DNA from: Moringa oleifera
Lineage: Eukaryota > Streptophyta > Magnoliopsida > Brassicales > Moringaceae
Assembly: GCA_021397835.1 (NCBI GenBank)
Contig: JAJFZO010000896.1
Span: forward strand, 576,001-640,000
DNA: 64,000 nt
Direction: 5' to 3'
Below the pieces are notes generated by a model. That model was given only the letters and a program-made list of their open reading frames with translations. It did no database searches and was not told the DNA's origin. Both the position numbers and the translations under genes were made by a program. Positions 34,471 to 45,463 of this stretch are shown one piece after another (position 1 is the first letter of the stretch; each line of letters starts with the position of its first letter).

Positions 34471-35666
34471 TCACCCAGCTTGCTGGGTGCCAACGAGCCA
34501 TGCGTGCTCCCCCCCTGCCCATCCCACATGGGCAGGCGCTGGGCTCGGGGAACCTAGCACACATGGCATGGGCAGCGCGGCTTGCTGCCTTGCCCATCCA
34601 GCTGATGGTGCGTGGCTGTGACGACCACCACCGTCGGCAGGCAGGCGGCCGGCGACGTCTGCTGAAGAGTGTAGGATGCCCGATCAGTAACCAACGGAGT
34701 GGGGAAAACGTGGGAAATGAAATCTGCTAAATAGTGGGCAACAAAACGAGAAAAATTATGGGATAATGAGCTGGGATGTGGCTAGACAAGCTCGACAGTG
34801 TTGGCAACGAAGCTAACGATGATGCATGTTATGCGAGGGCCAAATCGCTGGGGGTATTTTGAGCATGCGGAGTGCTTCGTCGCAGGCCCTCGAGATTGCA
34901 AACGTGGGGTTAGATCACGACACTCAGATTTGTCGAGGCGGACTCGATGTGCAGCGGGATCGACGACACGATCGTCAACCGTTAGCACTGAGTGAGCCAC
35001 AAGGCCAGCCTGGGCACGGCGTGACACCCCTGCTGCCAAGGCCTCATCGATGGTCCCTTGCCATCGAAGAATCGTCCCTCACTATCGAAACAATTTTGCG
35101 CTTAGTGGCTTGGGTGCGGCGACACTCAATGACCAGCATGATCGATGGGCCTTTCACTCATCGGCTTGCAGCTCGTTTGGTGCTGTTGCTGCCCATTTGC
35201 ACGTGTGGCGTGTGAGTGGTGATCTAGTCATGTGCGTTGGTAGGCTCCATGCTCACGCATCGAACTGTCGGCTAGCACATTGCTTCAAGCTCGACCTTGA
35301 GCCATACGTTGGCTCTTCGTGGGTGACATCGGGACCTTGTGTCGCGTGCCTTCGCAAACAAAATTTGATGATTCGAGTCAGCTGTCTTCGCACCATGTCC
35401 CTCACGGGCATGGGTGGAAACCTTAGCCGGGCCTCGTGCTCTAAGCGCGGCTTGCTTCAGCATGCAGTTGCTTTGGCACATGGGCACTCGGTCATCCCTT
35501 CGGATGTGAAAAATGTTACGACAGGAATGGTCTCGGCCTCTGCCTGTCCAAGCAAAAGCATTTATCCCACATCCCATCGATTTTCAACAACGACCGCGAT
35601 AGCTTTGGCCTCAGCGAGCCTTGCAGCACGCTTCGATCCTAGTTGGTGCGGCGTTTTAAAGGATGC
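34458..35666 (+). other. 5' external transcribed spacer (before U3 18S)
   Basis: About 1.2 kb, shorter than the U0 and U1 ETS because the 327-bp block (from GGATAATGAGCTGGGATG at 34,761) is single. The 3' half matches the others, up to GATGCTACCTGGTTGATCCC. Confidence 0.85.
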
Positions 35667-36585
35667 TACCTGGTTGATCCCGCTAGTAGTGATATGCTTG
35701 TCTCAAAGATTAAGCCATGCATGTGTAAGCATGAACTAATTTAGACTGTGAAACTGCGAATGGCTTATTAAATTAGTTATAGTTTATTTGATGGTACCTA
35801 CTACTCGGATAACCATAGTAATTCTAGAGCTAATACGTGCAACAAACCATGACATCTAGAAGAGGCGCATTTATTAGATAAAAGGTCGATGCGGGCTTCG
35901 CTCGTTGCTATGATGATTCATGATAAACTCGACGGATGATAAGGCCATCGTGCCGATGACACATCATTCAAATTTCTGCCCTATTAACTTTCGATGGTAG
36001 GACAGTTGCCTACTATGGTGGTGATAGGTGACAAAGAATTAGGGTTTGATTCTGGAGAAGGACCCTGAGAAACGGCTACCACATCCAAGGAAGGCAGTAG
36101 GCGCGTAAATTACCTAATTTTTATATAGGGAGGTAGTGACAACAAATAACAATACTGGGCTCTTCGAGTCTTGTAATTGGAGTGAGTACAATCTAAATCC
36201 CTTAATGAGGATCCATTGGAGGGCAAATTTGGTGCCAGGAGCCGCAGTAATTCTAGTACAATAGTGTATATTTAAGTTGTTGCAGTCAAAAAGCTCATAG
36301 TTGGATCTTCGGATGGGTTGGCTGGTCCACCTACGGTGTGCACCGATTGGCTCGTCCCTACAGCCGACAACCCACTCCTGGCCTTAATTGGTTGGGTCAT
36401 GCCTCCGATGCTATTACTTTGAAGAAATTAGAGTGCTCAAAGCAAGACTACGCTCTGAATACGTTAGCATGGGATAACATCATAGGATTTCAATCCTATT
36501 CTGTTGGCCTTCGGGATCGGAGTAATGATTAATAAGGACAAACAGGGGCATTCGTATTTCATAGTCAGATGTGAAATTCTTGGAC

Positions 36586-36629
<44 letters not shown>

Positions 36630-36887
36630 CCATTAATCAAGAACGAAAGTTAGGGGCTCGAAGATGATCAGATACCGTCCTAGTCTCTAACATAAACGAT
36701 GCCAACCAGGGATCAGCAGATGTTGCTTTTAGGACTCTGCTAGCACCTTATGAGAAAATAAAGTCTTTGGGTTCCGGGGGAAGTATGGTCACAAGGCTGA
36801 AACTTAAAGGAATTGACGAAAGGGCACCACTAGGAATGGAGCCTGCGGCTTAGTTTGACTCAACACGGGAAAAATTACCAGGACCAA

Positions 36888-36935
<48 letters not shown>

Positions 36936-37340
36936 GGTGGTGCATGGCCATTCTTAGTTGATGGAGCGATTTATCTGATTAATTTCGTTAACGAACGAGA
37001 CCTTAGCCTGCTAACTAGCTACGTGGAAGTGACCCTCCATGGCCTGCTTCTTAGAGGGACTATGGTCACTTAGGCCAAGGAAGTTTTAGGCAGTAACAGG
37101 TCTGTGATGCTCTTAGATGTTTCGGGCCGCACGCGCGCTACACTGATGTATTCAACGAGTTTATAGCCTTGGCCGACAAGCTCGAGTAATCTTTGAAATT
37201 TCATTGTGATAGGGATAGATCATTGCAATTATTGGTCTTCAATGATGAATTCCTAGTAAGCGCGAGTCATCAGCTTGTGTTGACTATGTCCCTGCCCTTT
37301 GTACACACCGCCCGCCGCTTCTATCGTTTGAATGGTCCGT
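35667..37340 (+). rRNA. 18S rRNA, near complete, no insertion (U3)
   Basis: About 1,674 nt against about 1,808 expected. Starts TACCTGGTTGATCCCGCTAG; the retroelement target reads uninterrupted GCCTACTATGGTGGTGATAG at 36,009-36,028. Later landmarks: AAACTTAAAGGAATTGACGA near 36,801 and TTTGTACACACCGCCCGCC near 37,298. The last 110 or so nt, with the terminal GGAAGGATCATTG, are deleted after GAATGGTCCG, and it runs straight into ITS1. The processed 18S 3' end is missing, so it cannot yield a normal 18S. Confidence 0.94.
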
Positions 37341-37542
37341 TGCTCCTACCGCCGCTCCTCTCGAGCCCTTCATCTCGCCTCGCGCGGCAAAGGTGCGGTG
37401 GCTTGTGCCCAAGCCTCTTGTCACGTACAATAACAAAACCCACAGCACAGGATGCGCCAAGGAACTCGAATGAAAAAGGATGCCTCAGTCACCCCGATCT
37501 CGTTGGGCGGCTGGTGGTTGTGTCGTCCCTAAACGATGTCTA
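37341..37542 (+). other. ITS1, 5' truncated (U3)
   Basis: Starts with an unclear TTGCTCCTACCGCCGCTC stretch that echoes 18S CGCTCCTACCG, then joins ITS1 at CTCTCGAGCCC. The core GGATGCGCCAAGGAA is kept near 37,450. About 60-70 bp of ITS1 5' sequence are missing. Confidence 0.85.
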
Positions 37543-37702
37543 AAATGACTTTCAACAATGGATATCTCAGTTCTCACATCGATGAAGAACATAGCGAAAT
37601 GCGATACTTGGTGTGAACTGCAGAATCCCATGAACCATCGAGTCTTTGAATGCAACTTATGCCCAAAGCCATCAGGCCGAGGGCACGTCTGCCTGAGTGT
37701 CA
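37543..37702 (+). rRNA. 5.8S rRNA (U3, degenerate)
   Basis: About 160 nt. CGATGAAGAACATAGCGAAA keeps more of the conserved motif than U0; GAACTGCAGAATCC and TTTGAATGCAACTTATGCCC carry changes. The 5' part reads TGACTTTCAACAATGG instead of CTCTCGGCAACGG. Confidence 0.93.
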
Positions 37703-37922
37703 AGCACCTTCGCCCCCAAGCCCCTTGCATCCTTTCGGGGAGGGGAGGGACCATCACGGGGTAGATGTTGGCCTCTCATGCACCTTTGGCTTGCGGTTGG
37801 CCTAAAAAAAAGCCTTGAGCTATGCCGCGTCATGGCTTAGTGGCAGTAGAAAAAGCCTCATGCTCCCTCGTATGCGTGTCGCTCGCTTGTGGCTCACGGA
37901 CCCAATGATTGATCAATCGAGA
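37703..37922 (+). other. ITS2 (U3)
   Basis: About 220 bp. Contains GTAGATGTTGGCCTCTCATG and the poly-A block followed by GCCTTGAGCTATGCCGCG. Ends at GATGCGACCCTAGGTCAGGC of 26S. Confidence 0.9.
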
Positions 37923-38849
37923 TGCGACCCTAGGTCAGGCAGGACCATCCACTGAGTTTAAGCATCTCAATAAATGGGGGAAAAAAACTAACAAGGATTC
38001 CCCTAGTAACGGCAAGCGAAACGGGAAAAGCCCCAGCTTGAAAATTATGCTCCCTCGGCGTCTGAATTATAGTCTGGAGAAGCGTCCTCAGCAATGGATC
38101 GAGGCCCAAGTCCCCTAGAAAGGGGCACTGGAGAGAGTGAGAGCCCTGTCTTGCCCGAACCCTGTCGCACCATGAGGCACTGTCGACGAGTCTCATTGTT
38201 TGGGAATGCAGCCCTAATAGGGCGATAAATTCCGTCCAAGGCTAAATACGGGCGAGAGACCGATAGCAAACAAGTATCGCGAGGGAAAGATGAAATGGAC
38301 TTTGAAAAGAGAGTGAAAGAGTGCTTGAAATTATCGGGAGGGAAGCGAATGAGGGTCGGCGATGCACCTCGGTCGAATGTGGAATGGCCATGAGCCGGTC
38401 CGCCAATTGACTTGAGGTGCGAATCGACACGGATCGCGATGGTGGCCCAGGCCTGAGCCTTTAATACGCTCGTGGAGATGTCATTGTTGAGATCGTGGCT
38501 GGCAGCACGCACCATCGCGGCGGTGCTTTAACACCTGCGCACTCCCAGTGTTGACAAGCGGGTTCCCTATTCGACCCGCCTTGAAACACGGACCAAGGAG
38601 TCCGACATGTGTGCGAGTCAACGGGCGAGTAAACCCGTAAGGTGCAAGGAAGCTAATTGACGGGATCCCTCGCGGGTGCACCACCGACCGACCTTGATCT
38701 TTTGAGAAAGGTTCGAGTGCGACCATGCCTGTCCTCGTAAATGTCAATGTGATTTCTACCCAGTGCTTTAAATGTCAAAGTAAAGAAATTCAACCAAGCT
38801 CGGGTAAACGGTTGAAGTATCTATAACTCTCTTAAGGTAGCCAAATGCT
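37923..38849 (+). rRNA. 26S rRNA, 5' part with large deletion (U3)
   Basis: Follows 26S for about 800 nt to GTGCGACCATGCCTG (near 38,732), then jumps about 1.35 kb to GTGATTTCTACCCAGTGC with a few unexplained bases between. It continues to AAGGTAGCCAAATGC at about 38,849, where it switches to IGS subrepeats. The 26S 3' end and the unique segment after it are missing. The second junction shares ATGCC between the two partners. Confidence 0.9.
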
Positions 38850-40725
38850 TGGACAGCCCCCAGCAAGCACGGCATGGGCTGCTTGCCTAGCATTCGATAG
38901 TGGTAGGCGAGCCAGCCAGGCCACGGGCGTCCATCGCGAGCCAGCCCCCTCATCCCTGCCCCTCGACTTACTTTCCAGCGAGCAAGCCAGGGGAGCAGCG
39001 TCGAACGGATCCTGGGCACGAGGGGCAAGCCTCGACAGCTCCTAGTAGGCATGGCATGGGCTGCTTGCCCAACGTGTGGCAATGGTGGTTGCGCCAGCCA
39101 GGCCACGGGCGCCCATCTCGAGCCAGCCCCCTCGTCCCTGACCCTCGATGTAGTGCCCAGCGAGCGAGCTAGGGAGGTCGCACTGCATGGACCCTGGGCA
39201 CAGGAGGCACGCGTCAGCAGCCCCCAATAGGCACGGCATGGGCTGCTTGCCCAGCATGCGACAACGGTGGGTGCGCCAGCCAAGCCAAGGGTGCCCATCG
39301 TGAGCCAACCCCGTTGTCCCTATGCCTCGACATAGTGCACAGCGAGTGAGCCAAGGAGGCCACGTCGCACTGGCCCGAGGCACGGGAGGCATGCCTTGGC
39401 AGCCTTCAGTAGGCACGGCTGGGCCATGTGACCAGTATGCAGCAGCTGTGGGCACGCGAGCAAGGCCAGTAGTGCCCATCGCGAGCTAGCTCGGTCATCC
39501 CCGACCCTCTACATGGTGCCCATCGCGAGCCAGCCCGATCATCCCCGACCCTCTACATGGTGCCCAGTGAGGAGCCAGGCAGCTGCGTCGTAGGGACCCT
39601 GGGCACAGGAGGCATGCCTCAGCAGCCCCCAGCATGCACGGCATGGGCTGCTTGCCTAGTGTGCGGCAGTGGTGGGCGCGCCAGCCAGGCCACGGGCGCC
39701 CAGCGCAAGAAAGCCCCCTCGTCCCTGACCCTCGATGTAGTGCCCAGCGAGTGAGCTAGGGCAGCCGCGTCGTAGGGACCCTGGGCACGGGAGATATGAC
39801 TCGACAGTAACCAGTAGGCACGACATGGCCTGCTTGCCTAGCATGTGACAGTGGTGGCCACGCCAACCAGGCCATGGGTGCCCATTGCGAGCCAGCCCCC
39901 TCATCCCTGCCCCTTGACATGGTGCCCAGCGAGCCAGCCAGGGGAGCTGCATTGCACGAACCTTGGGCACGAGAGGCATGCCTCAGCAGCCCCCAGCAGG
40001 CATGGCATGGGCTGCTTGCCCAGCGTACGGCAGTGGTGGTCGCTCCAGCTAGGCCACAGGCGCCCATCGTGAGCCAACACCTTCGTCCCTGTCCCTCGAC
40101 ATGGTGCCCAGCGAGGAGCCAGGGTAGCTGTGTCATAGGGACCCTGGGCATCGGAGGCATGCCTCGACAGCCCCCAGCAGGCACGGCATGGGCTGCTTGC
40201 CCAGCGTGCGACAGCAGTGGGCGTGCCAGCGAGGCTACGAGAGCCCATCGCGAGCCAGCGCCCTCATCCCTGACCCTCAACATAGTGCCCAGCAAGCGAG
40301 CAAGGGGAGCCGCGTCGCATGGACCCCAGTCCCGGGAGGCAAGCCTCGGCAACCCCCAGCAGGCATGGCATGGGTTGCTTGCCTAGCGTGCGGCAGCAGT
40401 GGCCATGCCAACCAGGCCATGGGTGCCCATCGTGAGCCAGCCCCCTCGTCCCTGCCCCTCGGCATGGTGCCCAGCAAGCGAGCCAGGGGAGCTACATCGC
40501 ATGAACCCTAGGCACAGGAGGCATGCCTCGGCAGCCCCCAGTTGGCACGGCATGGGCTGCTTGCCCAACATGCAGCAGCGGTGGTCGCGCTAGCCAGGCC
40601 ATGAGCGCCCATTGTGAGCCAGCCCCCTAGTCCCTGCCCCTCGACAAGGTGCCCAGCGTGCGAGCCAAGGATGCCACAGCAGTCCCCAGCAGGCAAATGA
40701 GCTAGCCGCAAGCATGCTGTGAGAC
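38850..40725 (+). repeat. IGS GC-rich subrepeat array, about 10 copies (U3)
   Basis: Typical 182-bp monomers (CACGGCATGGGCTGCTTGCC, GAGGCATGCCTC) fused at the 5' side to 26S. A 44-bp direct duplication around ATCCCCGACCCTCTACATGG is at 39,497 and 39,541. Confidence 0.9.
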
Positions 40726-41167
40726 TTGGCACATGCTGTGGGCATTGATTTCATGGACAAGCTGGGCTTGGCCGTGTCCCCTGGCTGTGATGGACCCTGA
40801 GAGCAGCCATGGGGTGGCTAGGGCAACCAGCATGCACTAGATAGGGCAGCTAGCATGCACCCTGGGCGAGGCAGAGGCACAGCTGCCCCAGCCTGTTGGC
40901 CGCAATGCCCAGTTGCGAAATTGGTGTGAATTACGGTCTTTTCATCACCGAATTAGTCCCGAAATGACTCAAATAATTTTTCAATTGTCGGCTGTAGAAA
41001 ATTCATTGCAAAAATTTTTTTAGACTGCCCTGAAATTTTTTTTGGTGGTAGATATGATTATTCTCCATTTAGGTACAAAATTTCAGCTCAAGATTCCAAG
41101 TAAATAATTTTTTAGGCCCATTATGGCGGATCAAACATATTGATATTTCCTCCTGCCGGGCATGAAA
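40726..41167 (+). other. IGS unique segment upstream of the Pol I start (U3)
   Basis: Same as other pre-promoter spacers but shorter: about 75-80 bp holding AGGAGTCTGCCCCTGA and TTTGGGATCATTTTGACTCA are deleted near 40,973, and a small duplication around AGCATGCAC is present near 40,829-40,860. No gene is seen. Confidence 0.75.
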
Positions 41168-41196
41168 TTCATTTAAGACTCTTTAGGAAGGAGGTG
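41168..41196 (+). promoter_or_regulatory. Candidate Pol I promoter / start site, mutated (U3)
   Basis: TTCATTTAAGACTCTTTAGG followed by AAGGAGG: two G-to-A changes in the G run compared with the copies at 15,109 and 34,458. The inferred +1 is the A at 41,185. Confidence 0.45.
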
Positions 41197-42389
41197 GTCA
41201 CCTAGCTTGCTGGGTGCCTTCGGGCCATGTGTGCTCCCCCCCTGCCCATCCCACATGGACAAGCGCTGGGCTTGGGAAACTCAGTGTGCATGGCATGGGT
41301 AGGGTGGCTTATTACCTTGCCCATCCAGCCAATGGTGTGTGGCTATGGCGGCCACCACCGCCAGCAGGCATGCAGCCGACGACGTCGGCCGAAGAGTGTG
41401 GGATGCCCGATCAGTAGCCAACGGAGTGAGAAAAACGTGGGAAACGAAATCTGTTAAATTATGGGCTACAAAATGAGAAAAATCGTAGGATAATGAGTTG
41501 GGATGTGGCTAGACAAGCTCGATGGTGTGGGCGGCGAAACAAACGATGATGCATGCTATGTGAGGGCCAAATCGCTGGGGGGATTTCGAGCATGCGGAGG
41601 GCTTCATCATAGGCCCTTAAGGCGGTGGATGCGGGGTTGGATCCCGACGCTGAGGCTTGCCGAGGTGGACTCATTGCGCAGCGCGATCGACGCATGATCA
41701 TCAGTCATTAGCATTGAGTAAGCCACATGGTCAGCCTAGGCACCGCATGATACCTCTGCTGCCAAGGCCTCATCGATGGTCCCTTGCCATCAAAGAATTG
41801 TCCTTCGCTATTGAAACAATTTCACGCTTAGCGACTTGGGTACGGCAGCACTCGATGACTTGCATTAATGGGCCTTTCACTCGTCGGATTGCAGCTCGTT
41901 TGGTGCTGTTGCTGCCCATTTGTACGTGCAATGTGTGAGTGGTGATCTGGTCGTGCGCATTGGCAGGCTCCATGCTCCCGCATCGAACTGTTGGCTAGCA
42001 TGTTGCTTCAAGCTCAACCACGAGCCATACGTTGGCTTTTCGTGGGTGACATTAGGACCCTGTGTTGCGTGCCTTTACAAACAAAATTTGATGATTCGAG
42101 TCAATTGTCTTCGCACTATGTCCCTTGCAGGCATGGGTGGAAACCTAAGCCCAGCCTTGTGCTCCAAGCATGGCTTGCTTCGGTATGTGGCTGCTTTGGC
42201 ACATGGGCACTCGGTCGTCCCCTCAAGTGCAAAAACTGTTGCGACAGGAGTGGCCTCGGCCTCTGCCTATCCAGATGAAAGCATTTATCCCACGTCCCAT
42301 CGATTTTGAACGACGACCGCGATAGCTTTGGCCTCAGTGAACCTTGCGGCATGCTTCCGTCCTAGTTGGCGTGGTGTCTCGAAGGATGC
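41185..42389 (+). other. 5' external transcribed spacer (before U4 18S)
   Basis: About 1.2 kb with a single 327-bp block (GGATAATGAGTTGGGATG at 41,488). The 3' half is conserved up to GGATGCTATCTAATTGATCC of 18S. Confidence 0.85.
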
Positions 42390-42733
42390 TATCTAATTGA
42401 TCCTCCCAGTAGTCATATGCTTGTCTCAAAGATTAAGCCATGCATGTGTAAGTGTGAACTAACTCAAACTATGAAACTGCGAATGGCTCATTAACAGTTA
42501 TAGTTTGTCTCATGGTACCTACTACTCAGATAACCATAGTAATTCTAGAGCTAATACGTGCAACAAACCCTAACTTCTGGAAGGGGCGCATTTATTAGAT
42601 AAAAGGTGGACGCGGGCTTTGCCCATTGCTCTGATGATTCATGATAACTAGACAGATCGCAAGGCCATCGTGTTGGTGTCGCATCATGCAAATTTCTACC
42701 CTATCAACTTTCGATGGTAAGATAATTGCCTAC
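42390..42733 (+). rRNA. 18S rRNA, 5' part of a gene split by a retrotransposon (U4)
   Basis: 344 nt from TATCTAATTGATCCTCCCAG to AAGATAATTGCCTAC. The gene continues at 47,166 after the element. Both parts together, less the 5-bp duplication, give about 1,805 nt, a full-length 18S. This is the only insertion in the window with both flanks kept. Confidence 0.95.
42729..42733 (+). repeat. Target-site duplication CCTAC, left copy
   Basis: CCTAC directly before TGTCAGATCC of the 5' LTR; the same CCTAC follows TGTGACA at 47,166-47,170. A 5-bp duplication is typical of Ty3/gypsy integrases. The empty sites in U3 and U6 have one CCTAC. Confidence 0.92.
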
Positions 42734-43664
42734 TGTCAGATCCTTGAATCTGAGTGCCAAGGCATAGGCATGGTCACAAGCCTGCTTAAGGGGAAAGCGG
42801 TAGAGATGCCTCAAGCAAGCACCGACACATAGTGGTGCGAAGATGTCGAGTGACGGGAACACAGGGCAGATTTCGGGAACCCAACTTGGCATGGTTGGAA
42901 AGTCCAGCAAGCGAAGATATTCCACAAAGAAAGGATATGGCTATTGGCTAGAGGAGGATCAAGGCGATAGAAGGATAAGAAAAAGATGTCTATCCAAAAA
43001 GCCAAGGGAGATAAGGCTCGAGAAGAGTCTTGAATGGGAACCACCTCCTCAAGCATATCCAAATCGATCAAAAGCAGATAAGAAAGCTTGAAGAAGACTT
43101 CAAAGGAGATGAGATCCTTGACTCAAGGAGAGTCCTTGCAAGAGAAGGATGCTATCCAAATATCCTTAACTCATGGAGAGTCCATGCGGGAGAAGGATGC
43201 TATCCGAAGATCCTTGACTCATGGAGAGTCCTTGCAGGAGGAGGATGCGATCTAAACTTTGAAGATAAGCCTCATTGGGACAAAAGATTCGTGATCAAGA
43301 TTGGGTGGCCTATTTGAATAACGTGGGATAACTAAGAGAGACTGTTTGAGTAGGACACTCCTAAACTAGTATAAAAAAAGGGCTTAGGTTCAGTTGTAAA
43401 GACATTGAGTGATACAAACTCAAGTGTGTGGGTAGGTAGAGGCTTTGGGTACTCTTGGAGAGAGACGCTTCTTTTGTAAATAGTTCTTTTATTTTGAATA
43501 AAGGTTGAGAAAGAGTTCTCGTAATACTGTCTCCTTACTTTGCTTTTACATTGTTATCTCTTCTTCTTCGCTTGGCGTGGGCTTAGAAAGTTGGGCTGCC
43601 TAGGTGGACGCACTTAGAGCCATCACACTAGGGCTTTGTTGATCTGGCAACAGACAGTCTGATA
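42734..43664 (+). mobile_element. 5' LTR of the U4 element
   Basis: Starts TGTCAGATCC and ends ...TCTGATA, a mutated form of TGTGACA. About 230 bp of the U3 region are missing after GGCATAGGCATGGTCACAAG. Three copies of the 48-bp minisatellite at 43,108-43,257, TATAAAA at 43,370-43,376, AATAAAG near 43,497. Holds an 82-codon open frame at 42,843-43,091. Confidence 0.9.
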
Positions 43665-43667
43665 GTT

Positions 43668-43679
43668 TGGTATTAAAGC
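43668..43679 (+). other. Primer binding site, initiator-Met tRNA type (U4 element)
   Basis: TGGTATTAAAGC, three bases after the LTR end. The plant tRNA-iMet complement is TGGTATCAGAGC; two transitions separate them. Confidence 0.8.
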
Positions 43680-43737
43680 ATAGTTTCGATCACCACTTTT
43701 TTAAACTTGTGGTTTATCTTATCGCTGCTAAGGCCCC

Positions 43738-44813
43738 ATGCCAAGAGGGAGTGAGTTGATGCGAGAGCGTGTCACTCGGTTGGAAGAGATCGTTAATGCA
43801 TCGTCAGAGGGGTTGACATGCACATTGGCAGAGTTGATGGAGATAATTGCCCAACGACAATCCTCGATGGTAGAGGACATTGAAAACCTCAAGGAGACTA
43901 TGAGGAGCCTTAAGACCGAGATCGTGTTGCTGAAAAAGGCTGCCCATACATCAACAGTAGGAGCGGACTCTACTGTGGCTAAGCTGAAGTGCCAGAACCA
44001 AAGTCGTTCTCTGGAGAGAGGAATGCCAAGGAGTTGGAGAACTTCTTGTGGGATATGGAGCAGTATTTCAAAGCTGCTCGAGTGCTCGTAAACGGTCAGG
44101 TAATGACCACATCCATGTACTTATCTGGTGATGCTAAGTTTTGGTGGCGCACCCATATGCAAGATGATGCTATCATGGGAAAACCTAGCATTGATTCATG
44201 CGAGGCACTCAAAAAGGAATTGAAGGAGCAATTCCTGCGATATAACACTTCGTTCATGGCTAGGGAACAACTAAAGCGCTTGAAGCAGATGGGCTCAGTG
44301 CGCAACTTTGTGAAGGAGTTCAGTTTCCTAATGTTAGACATCAAAAACATGTCAGAGGAGGATAGGTTGTTTAACTTCCTATCAGGCTTGCAGCCGTGGG
44401 CTCAACCAGAACTGAGGCGGCAAGGTGTCAAAGACTTGCCCCCAGCATTTTTCATGGCAAACAACTTGGTGGATTTCAAGTATGTAGGTGATGCTTCCGG
44501 CTGGAAAGAGATGAAAAAGCCCAATGGTAAGTGCAAGAAAAAGAAGAATGCCAAGTCCAGCAAGCATCGGAGCTCATCCCCTTTGAAAGATAAGGGAAAG
44601 AATGTGGACCAAAGGGGTTGCTTCTTATGCAACGGGCCATATAGAGCACACGACTGTCCACGCAAGAAGATGTTAGCGACGCTCAAAGTATCAAAGGATT
44701 CCCTCGAGGAAGAGGAAAGGAATGCCATAACTCAGTTAGATGACTTCGATGTTATCTTAGGTCTAGAATCCTTCAGACAAGCCAAGGCATTTGGTGATGC
44801 CCCACTTAGGTAG
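43738..44813 (+). pseudogene. gag of the U4 element (frameshifted, fused to protease tail)
   Basis: The start ATG at 43,738 opens a frame with a predicted coiled coil (RVTRLEEIV, DIENLKETMRSLKTEI). Near 43,990 a frameshift moves to the frame 43,989-44,813, which holds capsid (NFLWDMEQYFKAARV, FWWRTHMQDDAIMG, FNFLSGLQPWAQ), a lysine-rich stretch and the CX2CX3HX4C knuckle CFLCNGPYRAHDC near 44,627. After AITQLDDFDVILG, the end of protease follows directly: the DTGA part is deleted, probably between repeated ATAACTC(A/G)G sequences. Compared with the U2 and U5 copies, the linker lacks the EKKGEKRGKAG segment. Confidence 0.88.
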
Positions 44814-45450
44814 ATTACTCGTGGCTAACGAGTGAGCCCCGAGCCTAATTAGAATCGAAGCAGCAAGGGAGTTTTCGGTAAACAAGAAGCAGATCGGGTT
44901 ACAATCTAAAAAGCGGTTTAAGTCAGAACTACAAAAAGCTGAAGTGATGATGCTGGCAGCACTATCCAAGGTGAAACCAGATCAGATGGTGGAGGTACCT
45001 GACGAGAGTGCTGAAGTGTTGAGGGAATTCAACAGTAGGATGCCATCGAAACTTCCCAAGACATTGCCTTCAAGTAGGAATGTTGATCAAATGATCGGGA
45101 AGAAAGTTGGAGCAATAGCTAAGGTTAAAGCTACCGCAACATCTGAGGATGCACCCAACATTACACGCGAGCTTCCTCAAAGAGTTTCAGGAAGATGCCG
45201 ATCGCGGACGCAAACAGGCTAAGCGTGCACCGCCGGTAACTCGAGTTCAATTTGATAAGGAGATAGAGAAGATCCTTGATTATTGAATGAAGGGCTATAA
45301 TAAGATGAATTGGAGGACATGCTACTTAGTCCAGTGGAAAGCAACAGTGAGGTGGATGCGAGTTGGAAAAAAGATACCATATTGTGGCAATTTGAGGACC
45401 AAATCAAGGCGTACCATAACAACAAGCCGATGAGGGCGTTGGGTTCTTCT
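44814..45450 (+). pseudogene. Residual pol of the U4 element: RT start joined to integrase tail and chromodomain
   Basis: 44,940-45,105 matches the protease-RT connection (VPDESAEVLREFNSRMPSKL, RNVDQMI). It jumps near 45,105 to the integrase C-terminal region (AKVKATATSED in one frame; LPQ...SFLKEF-like), deleting RT, RNase H and the integrase core. The chromodomain follows (45,247-45,440), with LWQFEDQIKAYHNNKPM-type sequence after stops. Confidence 0.82.
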
Positions 45451-45463
45451 GGTGGGGGTGGTT
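45451..45463 (+). other. Polypurine tract (U4 element)
   Basis: GGTGGGGGTGGTT directly before the 3' LTR TGTCAG. The U2 element has GGTCGGTGGTT in this place (21,861-21,871). G-rich with T interruptions, so only a plausible plus-strand primer. Confidence 0.6.

Noticed and set aside
35050..35739. 229-codon open frame across ETS and the start of 18S
   Set aside because: It runs into 18S and is not kept open in the other ETS copies, so it is not a gene.
37543..37702. Fungal or algal contaminant 5.8S, because of TGACTTTCAACAATGG
   Set aside because: The rest of this 5.8S and the flanking ITS match the other plant copies in the window; the 5' similarity arises from two or three substitutions.
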